A stretch of DNA of 64,000 nt from JBDTSW01 sp963797835 (GCA_963797835.1 CAWCRN010000024.1:434001-498000); one strand, 5' to 3'. Positions 17,708 through 27,150 are shown, numbered from the stretch's first letter. Numbers and translations: made by a program. Notes: generated from the letters alone by a model not told the origin.

Positions 17708-18742
17708 TCAGGCCAGGGTGGTGACCATCAGCACGGTGACGACGACGACGTAGATGCCCGTCAACCAGGCCAGCCCCTGGCGGTCGGCCCGCCGTGCCTG
17801 CGCGACGCTCCCCTCGGCGTCCACCCACGAGTTCTTGACGATCACCGCCATCGTCAGCACCACGAACGCGTAGGAGGCGATGTAGAGCTTGTCGAGCAGG
17901 ATCAGGTAGTCGACCTCGGGGAGGCTCGAGTTGCTGGTGAGTTGCAGTGCGACCAGGGTGAGCAGCGCCGTGATCCCGATCCCGATCCGCCCCTCGACAT
18001 AGCGTGGGTGCAGCAACAGCGAGAGCGCCGCCGTCAGCGCCACCAGCAGCATCGGGAGCAGCAGCTTGAAGGCGTAGGTGCCGGCGGGGCGGGTGAGCGG
18101 CAGGTCGATGATCGCCCGCGAGTAGGTGATGTCCTCGAACCGGGGATCCCCGAAGTTCGAGTCGTATTCGTTCGAGGTCACCTCCAGCGTCGGCTCGCCG
18201 ATGTCCCAGCCGGGGATCGAGAGGTCGCGCGAGAGCGAGATCGGCTCCTCGTCCGGCACGTACACCAGCTCGTCCTCGGCCGCCGTCGAATCCTCGATCG
18301 CGACGACCAGGTGCTGGGTGTCGAACGGGTATCGCTCGAGTGGCAGCTTCGTGTTGAACTTGCCCTGGTTGCGCATCACCTGGTAGTAGGACCCGTCGGG
18401 CAGGACCTGGGGCTTCCCGGTCTCGTAGGTGAGGATGTGCCCCCAGAACTCGAACGCGTTCAGGAACTCGAACGAGCGGGCCGGGTCGATGTTCGGGTCG
18501 TCCCACTTGAACCAGATGTACATGTCGACGTTGTAGGAGTGGGACTGGAGGTCGAGCTGCTGGATGTCGTTGATAAGGGCCCCGACCCGCACGACCGCCG
18601 GCTCATCGGCGCCGGCGTCCTCCGAGCTCCGATCCGCGTTGCGCTCGCCGCCCTGCCCTGGCGCGTTCTCCTGGGCGGCAGCGCTCCCTGCCGCAAAGCA
18701 CAAGATCGCCGCGGCCAGCGCGACACTCCTCACCCCTCGCAC
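17708..18742 (-). CDS. Pentameric ligand-gated ion channel homologue (GLIC/ELIC-like)
   Basis: A 344-residue protein with a Sec signal (MRGVRSVALAAAILCFAAGS), an extracellular beta-sandwich from about 50 to 215 (VRVGALINDIQQLDLQSHSY; MYIWFKWDDPN; FNTKLPLERYPFDTQHLVVA) and four helices: M1 FKLLLPMLLVALTAALSLLL, M2 GIGITALLTLVALQLTSNSS, M3 KLYIASYAFVVLTMAVIVKN and M4 LAWLTGIYVVVVTVLMVTTL. No Cys-loop disulfide is present, as in bacterial members. By family it would be a ligand- or pH-gated channel in the cytoplasmic membrane. Its place between sufS and sufU (16 and 27 nt gaps) is unexpected. Confidence 0.82.
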   Translation of the reverse strand: MRGVRSVALAAAILCFAAGSAAAQENAPGQGGERNADRSSEDAGADEPAVVRVGALINDIQQLDLQSHSYNVDMYIWFKWDDPNIDPARSFEFLNAFEFWGHILTYETGKPQVLPDGSYYQVMRNQGKFNTKLPLERYPFDTQHLVVAIEDSTAAEDELVYVPDEEPISLSRDLSIPGWDIGEPTLEVTSNEYDSNFGDPRFEDITYSRAIIDLPLTRPAGTYAFKLLLPMLLVALTAALSLLLHPRYVEGRIGIGITALLTLVALQLTSNSSLPEVDYLILLDKLYIASYAFVVLTMAVIVKNSWVDAEGSVAQARRADRQGLAWLTGIYVVVVTVLMVTTLA

Positions 18743-18758
18743 GGGGTGAGCCTACATC

Positions 18759-20008
18759 TCAGTCGACCCCGAAGACCCGGCGCGCGTCGAGCAGCCCTTC
18801 GACCAGCCGGTCGATCTCCTCGGTGATCGTGTAGACGCCGAACGAGGCGCGCGCGGTGGCGGTGATCCCGAACCGGTCCATCAGCGGCTGCGCGCAGTGG
18901 TGGCCCGCGCGGACCGCAACGCCGTGGCGGTCGAGGATCTCGGAGACGTCGTGGGCGTGCACGCCCTCCAGCTCGAAGCTCACCGGGCCGACCCGGTCGG
19001 GGGAGCGGGGGGGACCGAAGACGCGAAGCCCGGGCACCTCGCCAACCCGTTCCAGCGCGTAGTCGGCGACCTCACGCTCGTGGGCGAGCGCGGCGTCCAT
19101 GCCGAGCGCGTCGAGCCAGCGGAAGGCGGCGGCGAGGCCGATCGCCTGCGAGATCGCCGGCGTCCCGGCCTCGAATCGCGCGGGAACATCGGCGTACGAA
19201 GTACCAGCCTTCGTCACCTTGCGGATCATCGAGCCGCCCCCGAGGAAGGGGGGCATCGCGTCCAGCAGCTCGAGCCGGCCCCACAGCGCCCCGACCCCCG
19301 TCGGCGCGTAGGCCTTGTGCCCGGTGAGCGCGTAGAAGTCCACCCCGAGCTCGGCCATGTCGAGCGGCAGCTTCGGGGCCGCCTGCGCCCCGTCCACCAG
19401 CACCAGGGCGCCGGCGTCGTGGGCGAGGCGGGCGATCTCGGCGATCGGGTTCTCCGTCCCGAGCACGTTTGACACGTGGGTGACGGCCACCAGCTTCGGC
19501 CGCCGCTCGAGCAGGGCGGCCAGCGCGTCCAGGTCGAGCAGCCCCTCGTCGGTAACGGGCGCCCAGTCGATCTCGGCCCCGGCGCGCTCGGCGAGCTGCT
19601 GCCAGGGGACGATGTTCGAGTGGTGCTCCATCTCGGTGAGCACGATCCGGTCGCCCCGGCCGACGTTCGCGTCGCCCCAGGCGCGGGCGACCAGGTTGAT
19701 CGCCTCGGTCGCGTTGCGGACGAACACGACCTCGCGGCGGTCGGCGGCGCCGATGTGGTCGGCGACCGTGGCGCGGGCGCCCTCGTAGGCGGCGGTCGCC
19801 TCGGCCGAGAGCGTGTGCGAGCCGCGGTGGACGTTGGAGTGGTGGGCCCGCTCGTAGCGGTCCACCGCCTGGATCGAGGCGAGGACCCGTTGCGAGGACG
19901 CGCCGGAGTCGAGGTAGGCGATCGGCTTGCCGTTGACCTCGCGCTGGAGCGCCGGGAAGGCCGCTCGGACCTTCTCGAGGGGGAAGGCGGCGGTCTCCGG
20001 CACCGCGC

Positions 20009-20012
<4 letters not shown>
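18759..20012 (-). CDS. sufS: Cysteine desulfurase SufS
   Basis: A 417-residue class II PLP-dependent desulfurase that releases sulfur from cysteine as an enzyme persulfide. The PLP lysine is K233 (LTGHKAYAPTG), the catalytic loop Cys is C373 (RAGHHCAQPLMDR), and HHSNIVPWQ and DGAQAAPK are present. Length and motifs are those of SufS, not IscS. Its start overlaps the sufC stop by 4 nt. Sulfur would pass to SufU, encoded downstream on the same strand. Confidence 0.95.
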
Positions 20013-20773
<761 letters not shown>

Positions 20774-20818
20774 GAAGCTCCGTTTTGGGTGGGGGTTCGA
20801 GGGTTGGCGGGCCGCCGG

Positions 20819-21310
20819 CTACGCCGCGGTGCCCGCGACGGCAGGCGGCTCGGAGTGCTGGTCCGCGAAGTCGACGAGCTCGGCCAGCGAGGTCCCGGTC
20901 AGGGCCTTGGAGATCCCGCCCTGGACGCGGGTCCACAGAAGCTTGGTGGCGCAGGCCTGGTCGCCGTCGGTCTCGTGGGAGCAGAGCACCCGGCCATCGC
21001 CGCCGTCGACCTGGAAGCACTCCATCGGGGTGATCGGTCCCTCGAGGGCCTGGACCACCTCGAGCATCTCGATCTCGGAGGCAGCGCGGGCGAGCCGGTA
21101 GCCGCCGTGCGCCCCACGCACCGAGGACACGAGGCCGGCATCGCGCAGCTTTGCGACCAGGTGCTCCATGTAGGACAGCGGCAGGCTCTCCGAGTCGGCC
21201 ACGGTGCCCAGCGCCACGGGGGGCGCCTCGTCCACCGGGCTCTCGCCCGCGCGGCGGCCCAACTCGACCATCAACCGCACGCCGTACTCAGCCTTCGTCG
21301 AGAACAGCAT
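20819..21310 (-). CDS. Rrf2-family regulator, probably Fe-S cluster-sensing (IscR/SufR role)
   Basis: A 163-residue Rrf2 protein. The N-terminal winged helix includes MLFSTKAEYGVRLMVELGRR and SYMEHLVAKLRDAGLVSSVRG with GAHGGYRLAR. Three cysteines, C98-X11-C110-X9-C120, sit where IscR binds its cluster, with different spacing from E. coli IscR. ATG 21310 is preferred to TTG 21319 because other family members start at MLFSTKAEYG. It heads the Rrf2-sufC-sufS group, and a copy of the suf motif is directly upstream, suggesting autoregulation. Confidence 0.85.
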   Translation of the reverse strand: MLFSTKAEYGVRLMVELGRRAGESPVDEAPPVALGTVADSESLPLSYMEHLVAKLRDAGLVSSVRGAHGGYRLARAASEIEMLEVVQALEGPITPMECFQVDGGDGRVLCSHETDGDQACATKLLWTRVQGGISKALTGTSLAELVDFADQHSEPPAVAGTAA

Positions 21311-21320
21311 CTCGACCAAA

Positions 21321-21343
21321 TCCTAGCTTATGGGTCGGTATTC
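21321..21343 (-). promoter_or_regulatory. Putative Rrf2 operator/promoter upstream of the Rrf2-sufC-sufS genes
   Basis: Minus-strand reading GAAT-A-CCGACC-N7-TAGGA, starting 11 nt before the ATG. It matches the site at 15875-15897 in every fixed position and in the 7-nt spacer. TAGGAT may be the -10 hexamer, which would place the motif over the promoter. Confidence 0.55.
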
Positions 21344-21364
21344 CCTGCGACCGGGGGGCTGGCC

Positions 21365-21994
21365 CTAGGGCTCGATCAGGCCCTTGCGGATCGCGTAGCG
21401 CACCAGCTCGACCCGGTCGCGCATCCCGAGCTTCCGCATCGCGTTCGAGCGGTGGTTCTCGACCGTCTTCTCCGAGAGGTGGAGGATCTCCGCGATCTCC
21501 TTGTTCGTGTGCGCCTCGGCGACCAGCTTCACGACCTCCTGCTCGCGCGGGGTCAGCTCCTCCTCGCGGCTCGTGGCCTGGCCCAGCACGTCCTTGATCA
21601 GCGCCCGCTGCGCCTCCGGCGTCAGGAAGGGCTCGCCGCGCTCGACCGCGTGGACGGCCTCGATCAGGTCGGTGTCGGCCTGTGCCTTCAGGACGTACCC
21701 GGAGGCGCCGGCCTTGAGCGCCTCGAAGAGGTAGCGCTCGTCGTCGTACATCGAGAGGATCAGGACCGAGACGTCGGGCGCCTGGTCGCGGATCTCCCGC
21801 GTGGCCTGGAGGCCCGTCAGCTTGGGCATCTTCACGTCGAGGATCGCGAGGTCCGGGCGTTCCCGGATCGCGAGGTCGCGCGCCTCGGCTCCGTCGGAGG
21901 CCTCGGCGATCACCTCCATGCCCTCCTGGCCCTCGAGCAGCATCCGCAGGCCGGAGCGCACGATCCCGTGGTCGTCGGCGATCAGGATCCGCAT
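21365..21994 (-). CDS. NarL/LuxR-type response regulator
   Basis: A 209-residue response regulator. The receiver domain begins MRILIADDHGIVRSGLRMLL, the phosphoacceptor is D53 (LAILDVKMP), and the switch Thr/Ser and Lys are in ILSMYDDE and YVLKAQ. The C-terminal LuxR HTH is ELTPREQEVVKLVAEAHTNK ... SEKTVENHRSNAMRKLGM. I start at ATG 21994, since upstream in-frame codons overlap the kinase. It lies 16 nt after the kinase gene and is its cognate partner. The target genes are unknown. Confidence 0.92.
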   Translation of the reverse strand: MRILIADDHGIVRSGLRMLLEGQEGMEVIAEASDGAEARDLAIRERPDLAILDVKMPKLTGLQATREIRDQAPDVSVLILSMYDDERYLFEALKAGASGYVLKAQADTDLIEAVHAVERGEPFLTPEAQRALIKDVLGQATSREEELTPREQEVVKLVAEAHTNKEIAEILHLSEKTVENHRSNAMRKLGMRDRVELVRYAIRKGLIEP

Positions 21995-22010
21995 TACATC
22001 GTTCTCTGTT

Positions 22011-23018
22011 TCATGCCCCCGGGGGGCGAGCATCGTCGTCATCGTCCTCTCTTATCGGCACGAGGAGCCGAACCCTTGTGCCAATTTCCGGCCGAGACTC
22101 CACGGTCAGGTCCCCGCCGACGAGCAGGGCACGCTCACGCATGCCCCCGATCCCAAGCCCGCGCGTCGCCTGCTCGAACGTGAAGCCCTCGCCGTCGTCG
22201 CTTACGGCGAGCTCGACGCCCTCCGCGTCACGCGCTACGAGCACGTCGATCTGATCCGCACCCGAGTGCTGGGTTGCGTTCGAGAGCGCCTCCTGCGCCA
22301 CGCGGTAGGTGACGAGCTGCACGTCCATGGGCACGTCCGTCAACTCCCCGGTTCCGTCGAAGCTCGTCTCTATCCCGCTTTTTCGCCCCAGCTCGTCGAC
22401 CAGCGCCGAGAGCGCGGCGTTGAGGCCCAGGTCGTCGAGCGCGGTGGGCCGCAGCGCCCGGGCCAGCGTCAGGAGCTCCTGCATGGCCTGGTTCGCCAGG
22501 GCCTTGGTCTCGGCCAGCTCCCGCGCCAGCTCGGGCGTGGCGCGGTCACGCACGGCCTCCAGGCGCAACAGCAGCCCCGTGAGCGACTGGTTGACCTCGT
22601 CGTGCAGGTCGCGGGCGACCCGGGCGCGCTCCTCCTCCTGGGCCGAAAGCGCCACCGTCGCAGCCCGCCGGCGCTCGGCCTCCAGGCGCTCGAGCATGCG
22701 GCGGAAGGCCTGGTGCAGCCGTTGCACCTCCTCGGGGCCGTCCATCGGCTCGAGCTGGCCGAGGTTTGCGCCCGGCCGCGAGAGGTCCGCCCGCTCCATC
22801 TCGTCCACCAGGCGCTCGAGGGGGCGGAACCGGCGCTGGAGCATGATCACGTTGACGAGGATCGTGAGCCCGACCGCGAGGCCCAGCACGATCCCGGCCT
22901 GCGGGTCGTTGCCGAGGTTCAGGTCGGGGTTCGCGGCCAGGGCGGAGGCGACGACGGCGGCGACGATCACGAGCAGGTTCGCGACCAGGACCTGGGTGAG
23001 TAGGTTGCGGCTTCGCAT
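22011..23018 (-). CDS. NarX/DesK-type sensor histidine kinase
   Basis: About 335 residues from ATG 23018. Two helices (LLTQVLVANLLVIVAAVVAS; AGIVLGLAVGLTILVNVIML) flank a very short extracytoplasmic loop, so it probably senses membrane or intracellular cues. HAMP-like linker to about 120, then HisKA_3 with H139 in VARDLHDEVNQSLTGLLL, and a HATPase domain (AQEALSNATQHSGA; VSDDGEGF; GLGIGGMRERALLVGG). It ends in an acidic DDDDD patch. The gene is divergent from htpX, with palindromic DNA in the gap. Confidence 0.92.
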   Translation of the reverse strand: MRSRNLLTQVLVANLLVIVAAVVASALAANPDLNLGNDPQAGIVLGLAVGLTILVNVIMLQRRFRPLERLVDEMERADLSRPGANLGQLEPMDGPEEVQRLHQAFRRMLERLEAERRRAATVALSAQEEERARVARDLHDEVNQSLTGLLLRLEAVRDRATPELARELAETKALANQAMQELLTLARALRPTALDDLGLNAALSALVDELGRKSGIETSFDGTGELTDVPMDVQLVTYRVAQEALSNATQHSGADQIDVLVARDAEGVELAVSDDGEGFTFEQATRGLGIGGMRERALLVGGDLTVESRPEIGTRVRLLVPIREDDDDDARPPGA

Positions 23019-23076
23019 CGGCCGGGTTAAGTATCGGGGGAGCGTGCGGCGGAGCCGAGACCGCCGACCGGCGGAA

Positions 23077-23116
23077 GGGGTCCAGACCCCAGTGACAAAT
23101 AGGGACTGGCCCCTAT
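23077..23116. repeat. Two adjacent short palindromes (REP-like)
   Basis: GGGGTC-CA-GACCCC at 23077-23090 and ATAGGG-ACTGGC-CCCTAT at 23099-23116 are perfect inverted repeats separated by AGTGACAA, in the 166-bp gap between the kinase and htpX genes. Similar GGGGTC..GACCCC palindromes with a GTGACAA linker resemble interspersed REP-type repeats, but no second copy was found in this window. They may also act as an operator for the divergent genes. Confidence 0.45.
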
Positions 23117-23184
23117 GAGCCGGGCGAACGCGTCCGTCAGAATGTTGAGTGCGTTGATGACCCCTCAGGAGGACTAACCCCGCG

Positions 23185-24046
23185 ATGACCACCACCCGTA
23201 GATCGAACGCCGCCGCTGCCCTGCGCACGACGATCCTGATGGCCGCCCTCGGCGGCCTGCTGGTCGCGATCGGCTACGCGATCGGCGGGATCCAGATCGC
23301 CGGCGTGTTCCTCGCGATCGCGCTCGTCATGAACCTGGTCGCCTTCTGGTTCTCCGACAAGATCGCGATCGCCAGCGCACGGGCCAAGCCGATCAGCGAG
23401 GAGGAGGCACCGGGCCTGTACCAGATGGTTCGCGAGCTGACCACCCGCGCCGGCCTGCCGATGCCGCGCCTCTACATGATCCCCTCCGACCAGCCGAACG
23501 CGTTCGCGACGGGGCGCAGCCCGAAGCACTCGGCCGTGGCGGTCACCGAGGGGATCACCAAGCTCCTCTCCGAGGACGAGCTTCGCGGCGTGATCGCCCA
23601 CGAGCTGGCGCACATCGAGCAACCGCGACATCCTCACCCAGTCGGTCGCATCGGCGATCGGGGCGATGATCACCTACCTCGCGTACTTCTTCCTCTGGTT
23701 CGGCGGCGACGACGAGTCGCCGCTGTCGCTGATCGCGAACCTCGCGATGGTCCTGCTGGCTCCGATCGCCGCGTCGCTGATCCAGCTCGCGATCTCGCGC
23801 CAGCGCGAGTACTCGGCCGACGCCACGGGCGCCGAGATCTGCGGCAACCCCGAGTCGCTCGCCTCGGCGCTGCTGCGCCTCGAGGAGGGGGCGAAGGCGA
23901 TCCCGATGCAGGTCAACCAGGCGACCGAGCCGCTGTACATCGTCAAGCCCTTCTCGGGCGGCGGCATCGCGAAGCTGTTCTCCACCCACCCGCCGATCGA
24001 GGAGCGGGTCCGGCGCCTGCGGCAGATGCGCCCGTCGCTCGCGTAG
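23185..24046 (+). CDS. htpX: Membrane zinc metalloprotease HtpX (one apparent frameshift)
   Basis: M48 family membrane protease involved in quality control of membrane proteins. Two N-terminal helices (TTILMAALGGLLVAIGYAIG; IAGVFLAIALVMNLVAFWF), then YMIPSDQPNAFATGRSPKHS and the zinc motif VIAHELAHIE (H139, E140, H143). One extra base near 23623 breaks HIENRD. The second half holds two more helices, SRQREYSADATGAEI (the third ligand Glu region) and the terminal STHPPIEERVRRLRQM. AGGAGG lies 12 nt before the ATG. The protein is of usual length once joined. Confidence 0.92.
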
Positions 24047-24089
24047 TCGAAGCGGGTCAGGGGTCCGCCGGCCCGGATAGGTTCCGGGC

Positions 24090-24551
24090 ATGAGCTACTA
24101 CGAATTTCTACTCTTCGGCCATCTACTGTTCGTCGCGGTCTGGGTCGGGACCGACGTCGCCCTCCAGTGCTTCGCGCTGAGGGCGCGAGGGGCCGGGCCC
24201 GAGCGGATGATCCAGTTCACCGCCGACGTCGAATGGCTTGGCCTGCGCCTGCTGACTCCGGCGTCACTCCTGGTCGCCGTCTTCGGGGTGCTGCTCGTGA
24301 TCGACAGCGAGGTCTTCGAGTTCTCGCAGTTCTGGGTGACGGCCGGGCTCATCGCGTTCCTGGCCTCGGCGATAACGGGCTCGGCGTTCCTCGGGCCGGA
24401 GACGGGCCGGATCAGCAAGCTCGGCGCGGAGAAGGGGCCCGAGGATCCCGAGGTTCAGGCGCGGATCTCGAGGGTCTTCCTCATCTCCCGCATCGAGCTC
24501 GTCATCCTGATCCTGATCGTGCTCGACATGGTGTTGAAGCCCGGGCTCTGA
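24090..24551 (+). CDS. DUF2269-like integral membrane protein
   Basis: 153 residues with four predicted helices: YEFLLFGHLLFVAVWVGTDV, LLTPASLLVAVFGVLLVID, FWVTAGLIAFLASAITGSAF and ISRIELVILILIVLDMVLKP. The N-terminal FGHLLFVAVWVG and the LxPxxLLV segment recall DUF2269 / CopD-like proteins of unknown role. Monocistronic on the plus strand, 43 nt after htpX. Confidence 0.65.
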   Translation: MSYYEFLLFGHLLFVAVWVGTDVALQCFALRARGAGPERMIQFTADVEWLGLRLLTPASLLVAVFGVLLVIDSEVFEFSQFWVTAGLIAFLASAITGSAFLGPETGRISKLGAEKGPEDPEVQARISRVFLISRIELVILILIVLDMVLKPGL

Positions 24552-24587
24552 CCTGCGGCGGGGATCGGGCGGACGGCCGGGCCTGCG

Positions 24588-24602
24588 CTACACTTTCTGA
24601 AG
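24588..24602 (+). promoter_or_regulatory. Promoter/operator motif shared with the cysM-like gene
   Basis: CTACACTTTCTGAAG. An almost identical 15-mer (one mismatch) lies at 30650-30664 before the cysteine synthase gene. TACACT fits an actinobacterial -10 (TAnnnT). Here it is 55 nt before the GTG of the rhodanese-E1 gene, giving a leader of about 50 nt. Confidence 0.5.
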
Positions 24603-24612
24603 TAACTACCCA

Positions 24613-24628
24613 AATCCCGATAGGGATT
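24613..24628. promoter_or_regulatory. Inverted repeat in the leader of the rhodanese-E1 gene
   Basis: AATCCC-GATA-GGGATT is a perfect 6-bp inverted repeat with a 4-nt spacer, followed by a third GGGATT half at 24630-24635. It lies between the putative promoter and the start codon, where it could be a repressor site or a small RNA hairpin. Confidence 0.4.
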
Positions 24629-24657
24629 CGGGGATTCCGCTTCCGGAAGGGACCGAC

Positions 24658-25860
24658 GTGGCCACGACCGCCGAGCCGATCGAGCAGATCAAGGAGAGGA
24701 TCGACCTGATCTCGCGCGATGCCGCGCGCGAGGAGATCGCCGCCGGTGACGCCCTCCTGATCGACGTACGCGAGCCCCACGAGTGGGACGAGGCGCACCT
24801 GGCCGAGGCCGAGCACGTGCCCCAGGGCGAGTTGCTCGAGCGGATCGACGAGCTCGCGCCGGACACGTCCAGGCGACTGCTCCTCTATTGCCGCACGGAC
24901 AACCGCTCCTCGCGCGCCGCGGACGCCCTTCAGTCGCTGGGCTACTCCAACGTCGCCGTGATCGAGGAGGGCATCGTGGGCTGGATCGACGCCGAGCTGC
25001 CGGTGGTCGCCAAGCACGCGCTCACCAAGGACCAGCGGATGCGCTACTCGCGGCACACGCTGCTTCCCGAGGTCGGCGTCGAGGGGCAGGTGAAGCTGCT
25101 GAACGCGAAGGTGCTGCTGCTGGGCGCCGGCGGCCTTGGCGCCCCGTCCGCCCTCTACCTCGCCGCCGCCGGTATCGGCACCCTCGGGATCGTCGACGAC
25201 GACGTCGTGGACGAGTCGAACCTCCAGCGCCAGGTGATCCACTCGACGAAGACCGTCGGCCAGCCGAAGACGGCGTCGGCGAAGGCCGCGATCAACGCGC
25301 TCAACCCCGACGTCGAGGTGGTCGAGCACAACCTACGGCTCGACGCCTCCAACATCCTCGAGCTGATCGAGCCCTACGACATCATCGTCGACGGCGCCGA
25401 CAACTTCCCGACGCGTTACCTCCTGAACGACGCCTCGGTGCGGCTTCGCAAGCCGGTGGTCTCGGCGTCCATCCTCGGTTTCGAGGGTCAGATCTCGACC
25501 TTCATCCCGTTCGACGGCCCCTGCTACCGCTGCCTCTTCCCGACGCCGCCCCCGCCCGAGCTCGCGCCGAGCTGTGGCGCCAACGGCGTGCTGGGCGTGA
25601 TGGCGGGCGTGATGGGCCTACTCCAGGCGAACGAGGTGATCAAGCTGGCGGCAGGGATCGGCGAGCCGCTGAAGGGCCGGCTGCTCCTCTACGACTCGCT
25701 GGGCACGCGGTTCACCGAGCTCAAGGTCCGCCGCGACCCCGACTGTCCGATCTGCGGCCCCGCCGGTGAGGACATCCCGCCCGAGGAGATGGGCAAGTTC
25801 CCCGACTACGAGCTCTTCTGCGGCGCCTCGGCGCGCGAGGAGACCCCCGCGCTCGGCTGA
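24658..25860 (+). CDS. Rhodanese-E1 fusion: sulfur-carrier adenylyl/sulfurtransferase (MoeZ-like)
   Basis: 400 residues. The rhodanese domain is at about 18-118 with active-site C78 (LYCRTDNRSS). The ThiF/MoeB-type E1 domain is at about 125-385 with GAGGLG at 156-161, DDDVVDESNLQRQ and zinc cysteines in CYRCLFP and CPICG. The E1 adenylates the C-terminal Gly of a ubiquitin-like carrier and the rhodanese provides sulfur, giving a thiocarboxylate. In mycobacterial MoeZ the rhodanese is C-terminal; here it is N-terminal. The carrier gene follows after 24 nt. The GTG start has GGAAGG upstream. Confidence 0.9.
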   Translation: MATTAEPIEQIKERIDLISRDAAREEIAAGDALLIDVREPHEWDEAHLAEAEHVPQGELLERIDELAPDTSRRLLLYCRTDNRSSRAADALQSLGYSNVAVIEEGIVGWIDAELPVVAKHALTKDQRMRYSRHTLLPEVGVEGQVKLLNAKVLLLGAGGLGAPSALYLAAAGIGTLGIVDDDVVDESNLQRQVIHSTKTVGQPKTASAKAAINALNPDVEVVEHNLRLDASNILELIEPYDIIVDGADNFPTRYLLNDASVRLRKPVVSASILGFEGQISTFIPFDGPCYRCLFPTPPPPELAPSCGANGVLGVMAGVMGLLQANEVIKLAAGIGEPLKGRLLLYDSLGTRFTELKVRRDPDCPICGPAGEDIPPEEMGKFPDYELFCGASAREETPALG

Positions 25861-25884
25861 GCCCGCCTCCACTAGATTCAGGCC

Positions 25885-26160
25885 ATGCCCACCGTGAAGA
25901 TCCCCCCGGTGCTGCGCTCGAAGACGGGCGGCGAGGCCGAGGTGGTCGCCGGCGGGGGGACGGTCGGCGAGGTCCTGGCCGCGCTCGCCGAGGCCCACCC
26001 GGACACCCGCGAGCAGCTCTTCGGCGACGACGGCGAGCTCAACCGCTACGTCAACGTCTACCTGAACGACGAGGACGTGCGCGTCCTGGAGGGCCTTTCG
26101 ACCCCGGCGTCGGACTCCGACACGATCGTGATCCTGCCGGCGATGGCCGGCGGCCGCTAG
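25885..26160 (+). CDS. CysO/MoaD/ThiS-type sulfur carrier with a GG-R tail
   Basis: A 91-residue ubiquitin-fold protein: MPTVKIPPVLRSKTGGEAEV at the N-terminus and DTIVILPAMAGGR at the C-terminus. It matches CysO-type carriers for protein-bound sulfide in cysteine synthesis. The activated form needs a free C-terminal Gly-Gly, yet an Arg follows GG (codons GGC GGC CGC TAG), so it probably needs trimming, for which the JAMM protease at 32871 is the obvious candidate. It is immediately downstream of the E1 gene and presumably one operon with it. Confidence 0.85.
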   Translation: MPTVKIPPVLRSKTGGEAEVVAGGGTVGEVLAALAEAHPDTREQLFGDDGELNRYVNVYLNDEDVRVLEGLSTPASDSDTIVILPAMAGGR

Positions 26161-26570
26161 TAGCACCAGCGCGGCGCCAAGTGCTGACCACCTGCTTGGG
26201 GTCGTACTGAGCTGGCGCCACGTAAGGCGCCTCGCGTCGATAGCCACGAGCGACCAGCAGGCGACGCGGGCGGACTTGACGGCGCGATCGCGCGGCTGGC
26301 CGAGGGTGCGATACGGCGTCTCGCGCTGGTCGACGCCGTGCCGCGTGGGCTGACGGAGCCAGAGGAAGTCCACGGTGAAGGGGCCAAGCTCTGTGGCCCT
26401 CCGGCGTCGGCGTCGTGGCGCCGGCAGAGGGCCTCAGGCGATGCTCGAGGAAGCGCGGGCGGTGGCTCGCCGCCGTCGCCGCAGGGGCGCCGAGATCGAG
26501 TGCTGGCGCGTCCACGCGGCTCGGCTGTGGGAATGCGCTCACCGCCGTCAGGGCCGATCGACGTCAAGTC
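26161..26570 (-). pseudogene. Remnant of a DUF559-type (Vsr-like) endonuclease gene, minus strand
   Basis: No intact frame, but the three minus frames read in order ALCRRHDADAG, LGPFTVDFLW, DQRETPYRTLGQPRDRAV, LLVARGYR, RLTWRQL and DPKQVVSTWRRAGATS. This is the usual order of the DUF559 PD-(D/E)XK nuclease domain (ALCRRH; FTVDFLW; DR..D; GYRV.RFTW). At least four frame changes and weakened core residues suggest a decayed gene. The identification is tentative. Confidence 0.4.
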
Positions 26571-26699
26571 CTGAGCGCGGGCCGGCTGCGTAAGCGGGAT
26601 CCCGGAGCATCGTCTGACCGCTCAGGAGCCTCCTCGAGCAGCAAACCGTGATCCGCGGGGCATGCGGGCAACGAAGGCGGCCCGAGGTGTCGGGACGGT

Positions 26700-27095
26700 A
26701 CGCCGATCCGGCACCGAAGATGAGTGGGAGCGCACCGGTCCCGAGCGCTCGACCATCGCTATGACCTCGGCCCGATCGGAGACGGAGCGGTACCACCCTT
26801 CAGCGTCCTCGAGCGCCGCCTCGCGGCCATCTGCCGCCGGCACGCACTGCCGAGCCCGCTGCCGCAGCAGGTCATCGGCCCTTACACGGTCGACTTCCGT
26901 CTGGCCCGAGGCGCGCCTCGTGGTTGAGGTCGACGACTTCAAGACCCACGGGACACGGGGGAAGTTCGAGTCCGACCGCGAGCGCGACGCCTGGCTCCAC
27001 TTCGGGGCTACCGGGTGCTGCGATTCACGTGGCGGATGCTGCGCGACCGGCCCGGGCACGTGGTCCGGACCTTGCGGGCCGCGTTGGCCCGCTGA
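26700..27095 (+). pseudogene. Remnant of a DUF559-type (Vsr-like) endonuclease gene, plus strand
   Basis: Joined frames read FSVLERRLAAICRRHALPSP, QQVIGPYTVDFR, WPEARLVVEVDDFKTHGTRG, KFESDRERDAWLHF and GYRVLRFTWRMLRDRPGHVV, ending RTLRAALAR with TGA at 27093-27095. This is a clear DUF559 domain with the catalytic EVD and nearby residues preserved. Two frame changes (near 26905 and 27008) and no recognisable N-terminal half or start codon. It lies back to back with a second remnant on the other strand. The left boundary is approximate. Confidence 0.6.
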
Positions 27096-27150
27096 CCCTC
27101 AGTGCTTCGCGACCACGGCGCCGAGGCTGTCGTAGTGTGTGACGCGGTAG

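Noticed and set aside
26051..26567. Overlapping minus-strand frames called as separate hypothetical genes after the sulfur-carrier gene
   Set aside because: They overlap the carrier gene and make sense only as pieces of one frame-broken DUF559-like remnant.
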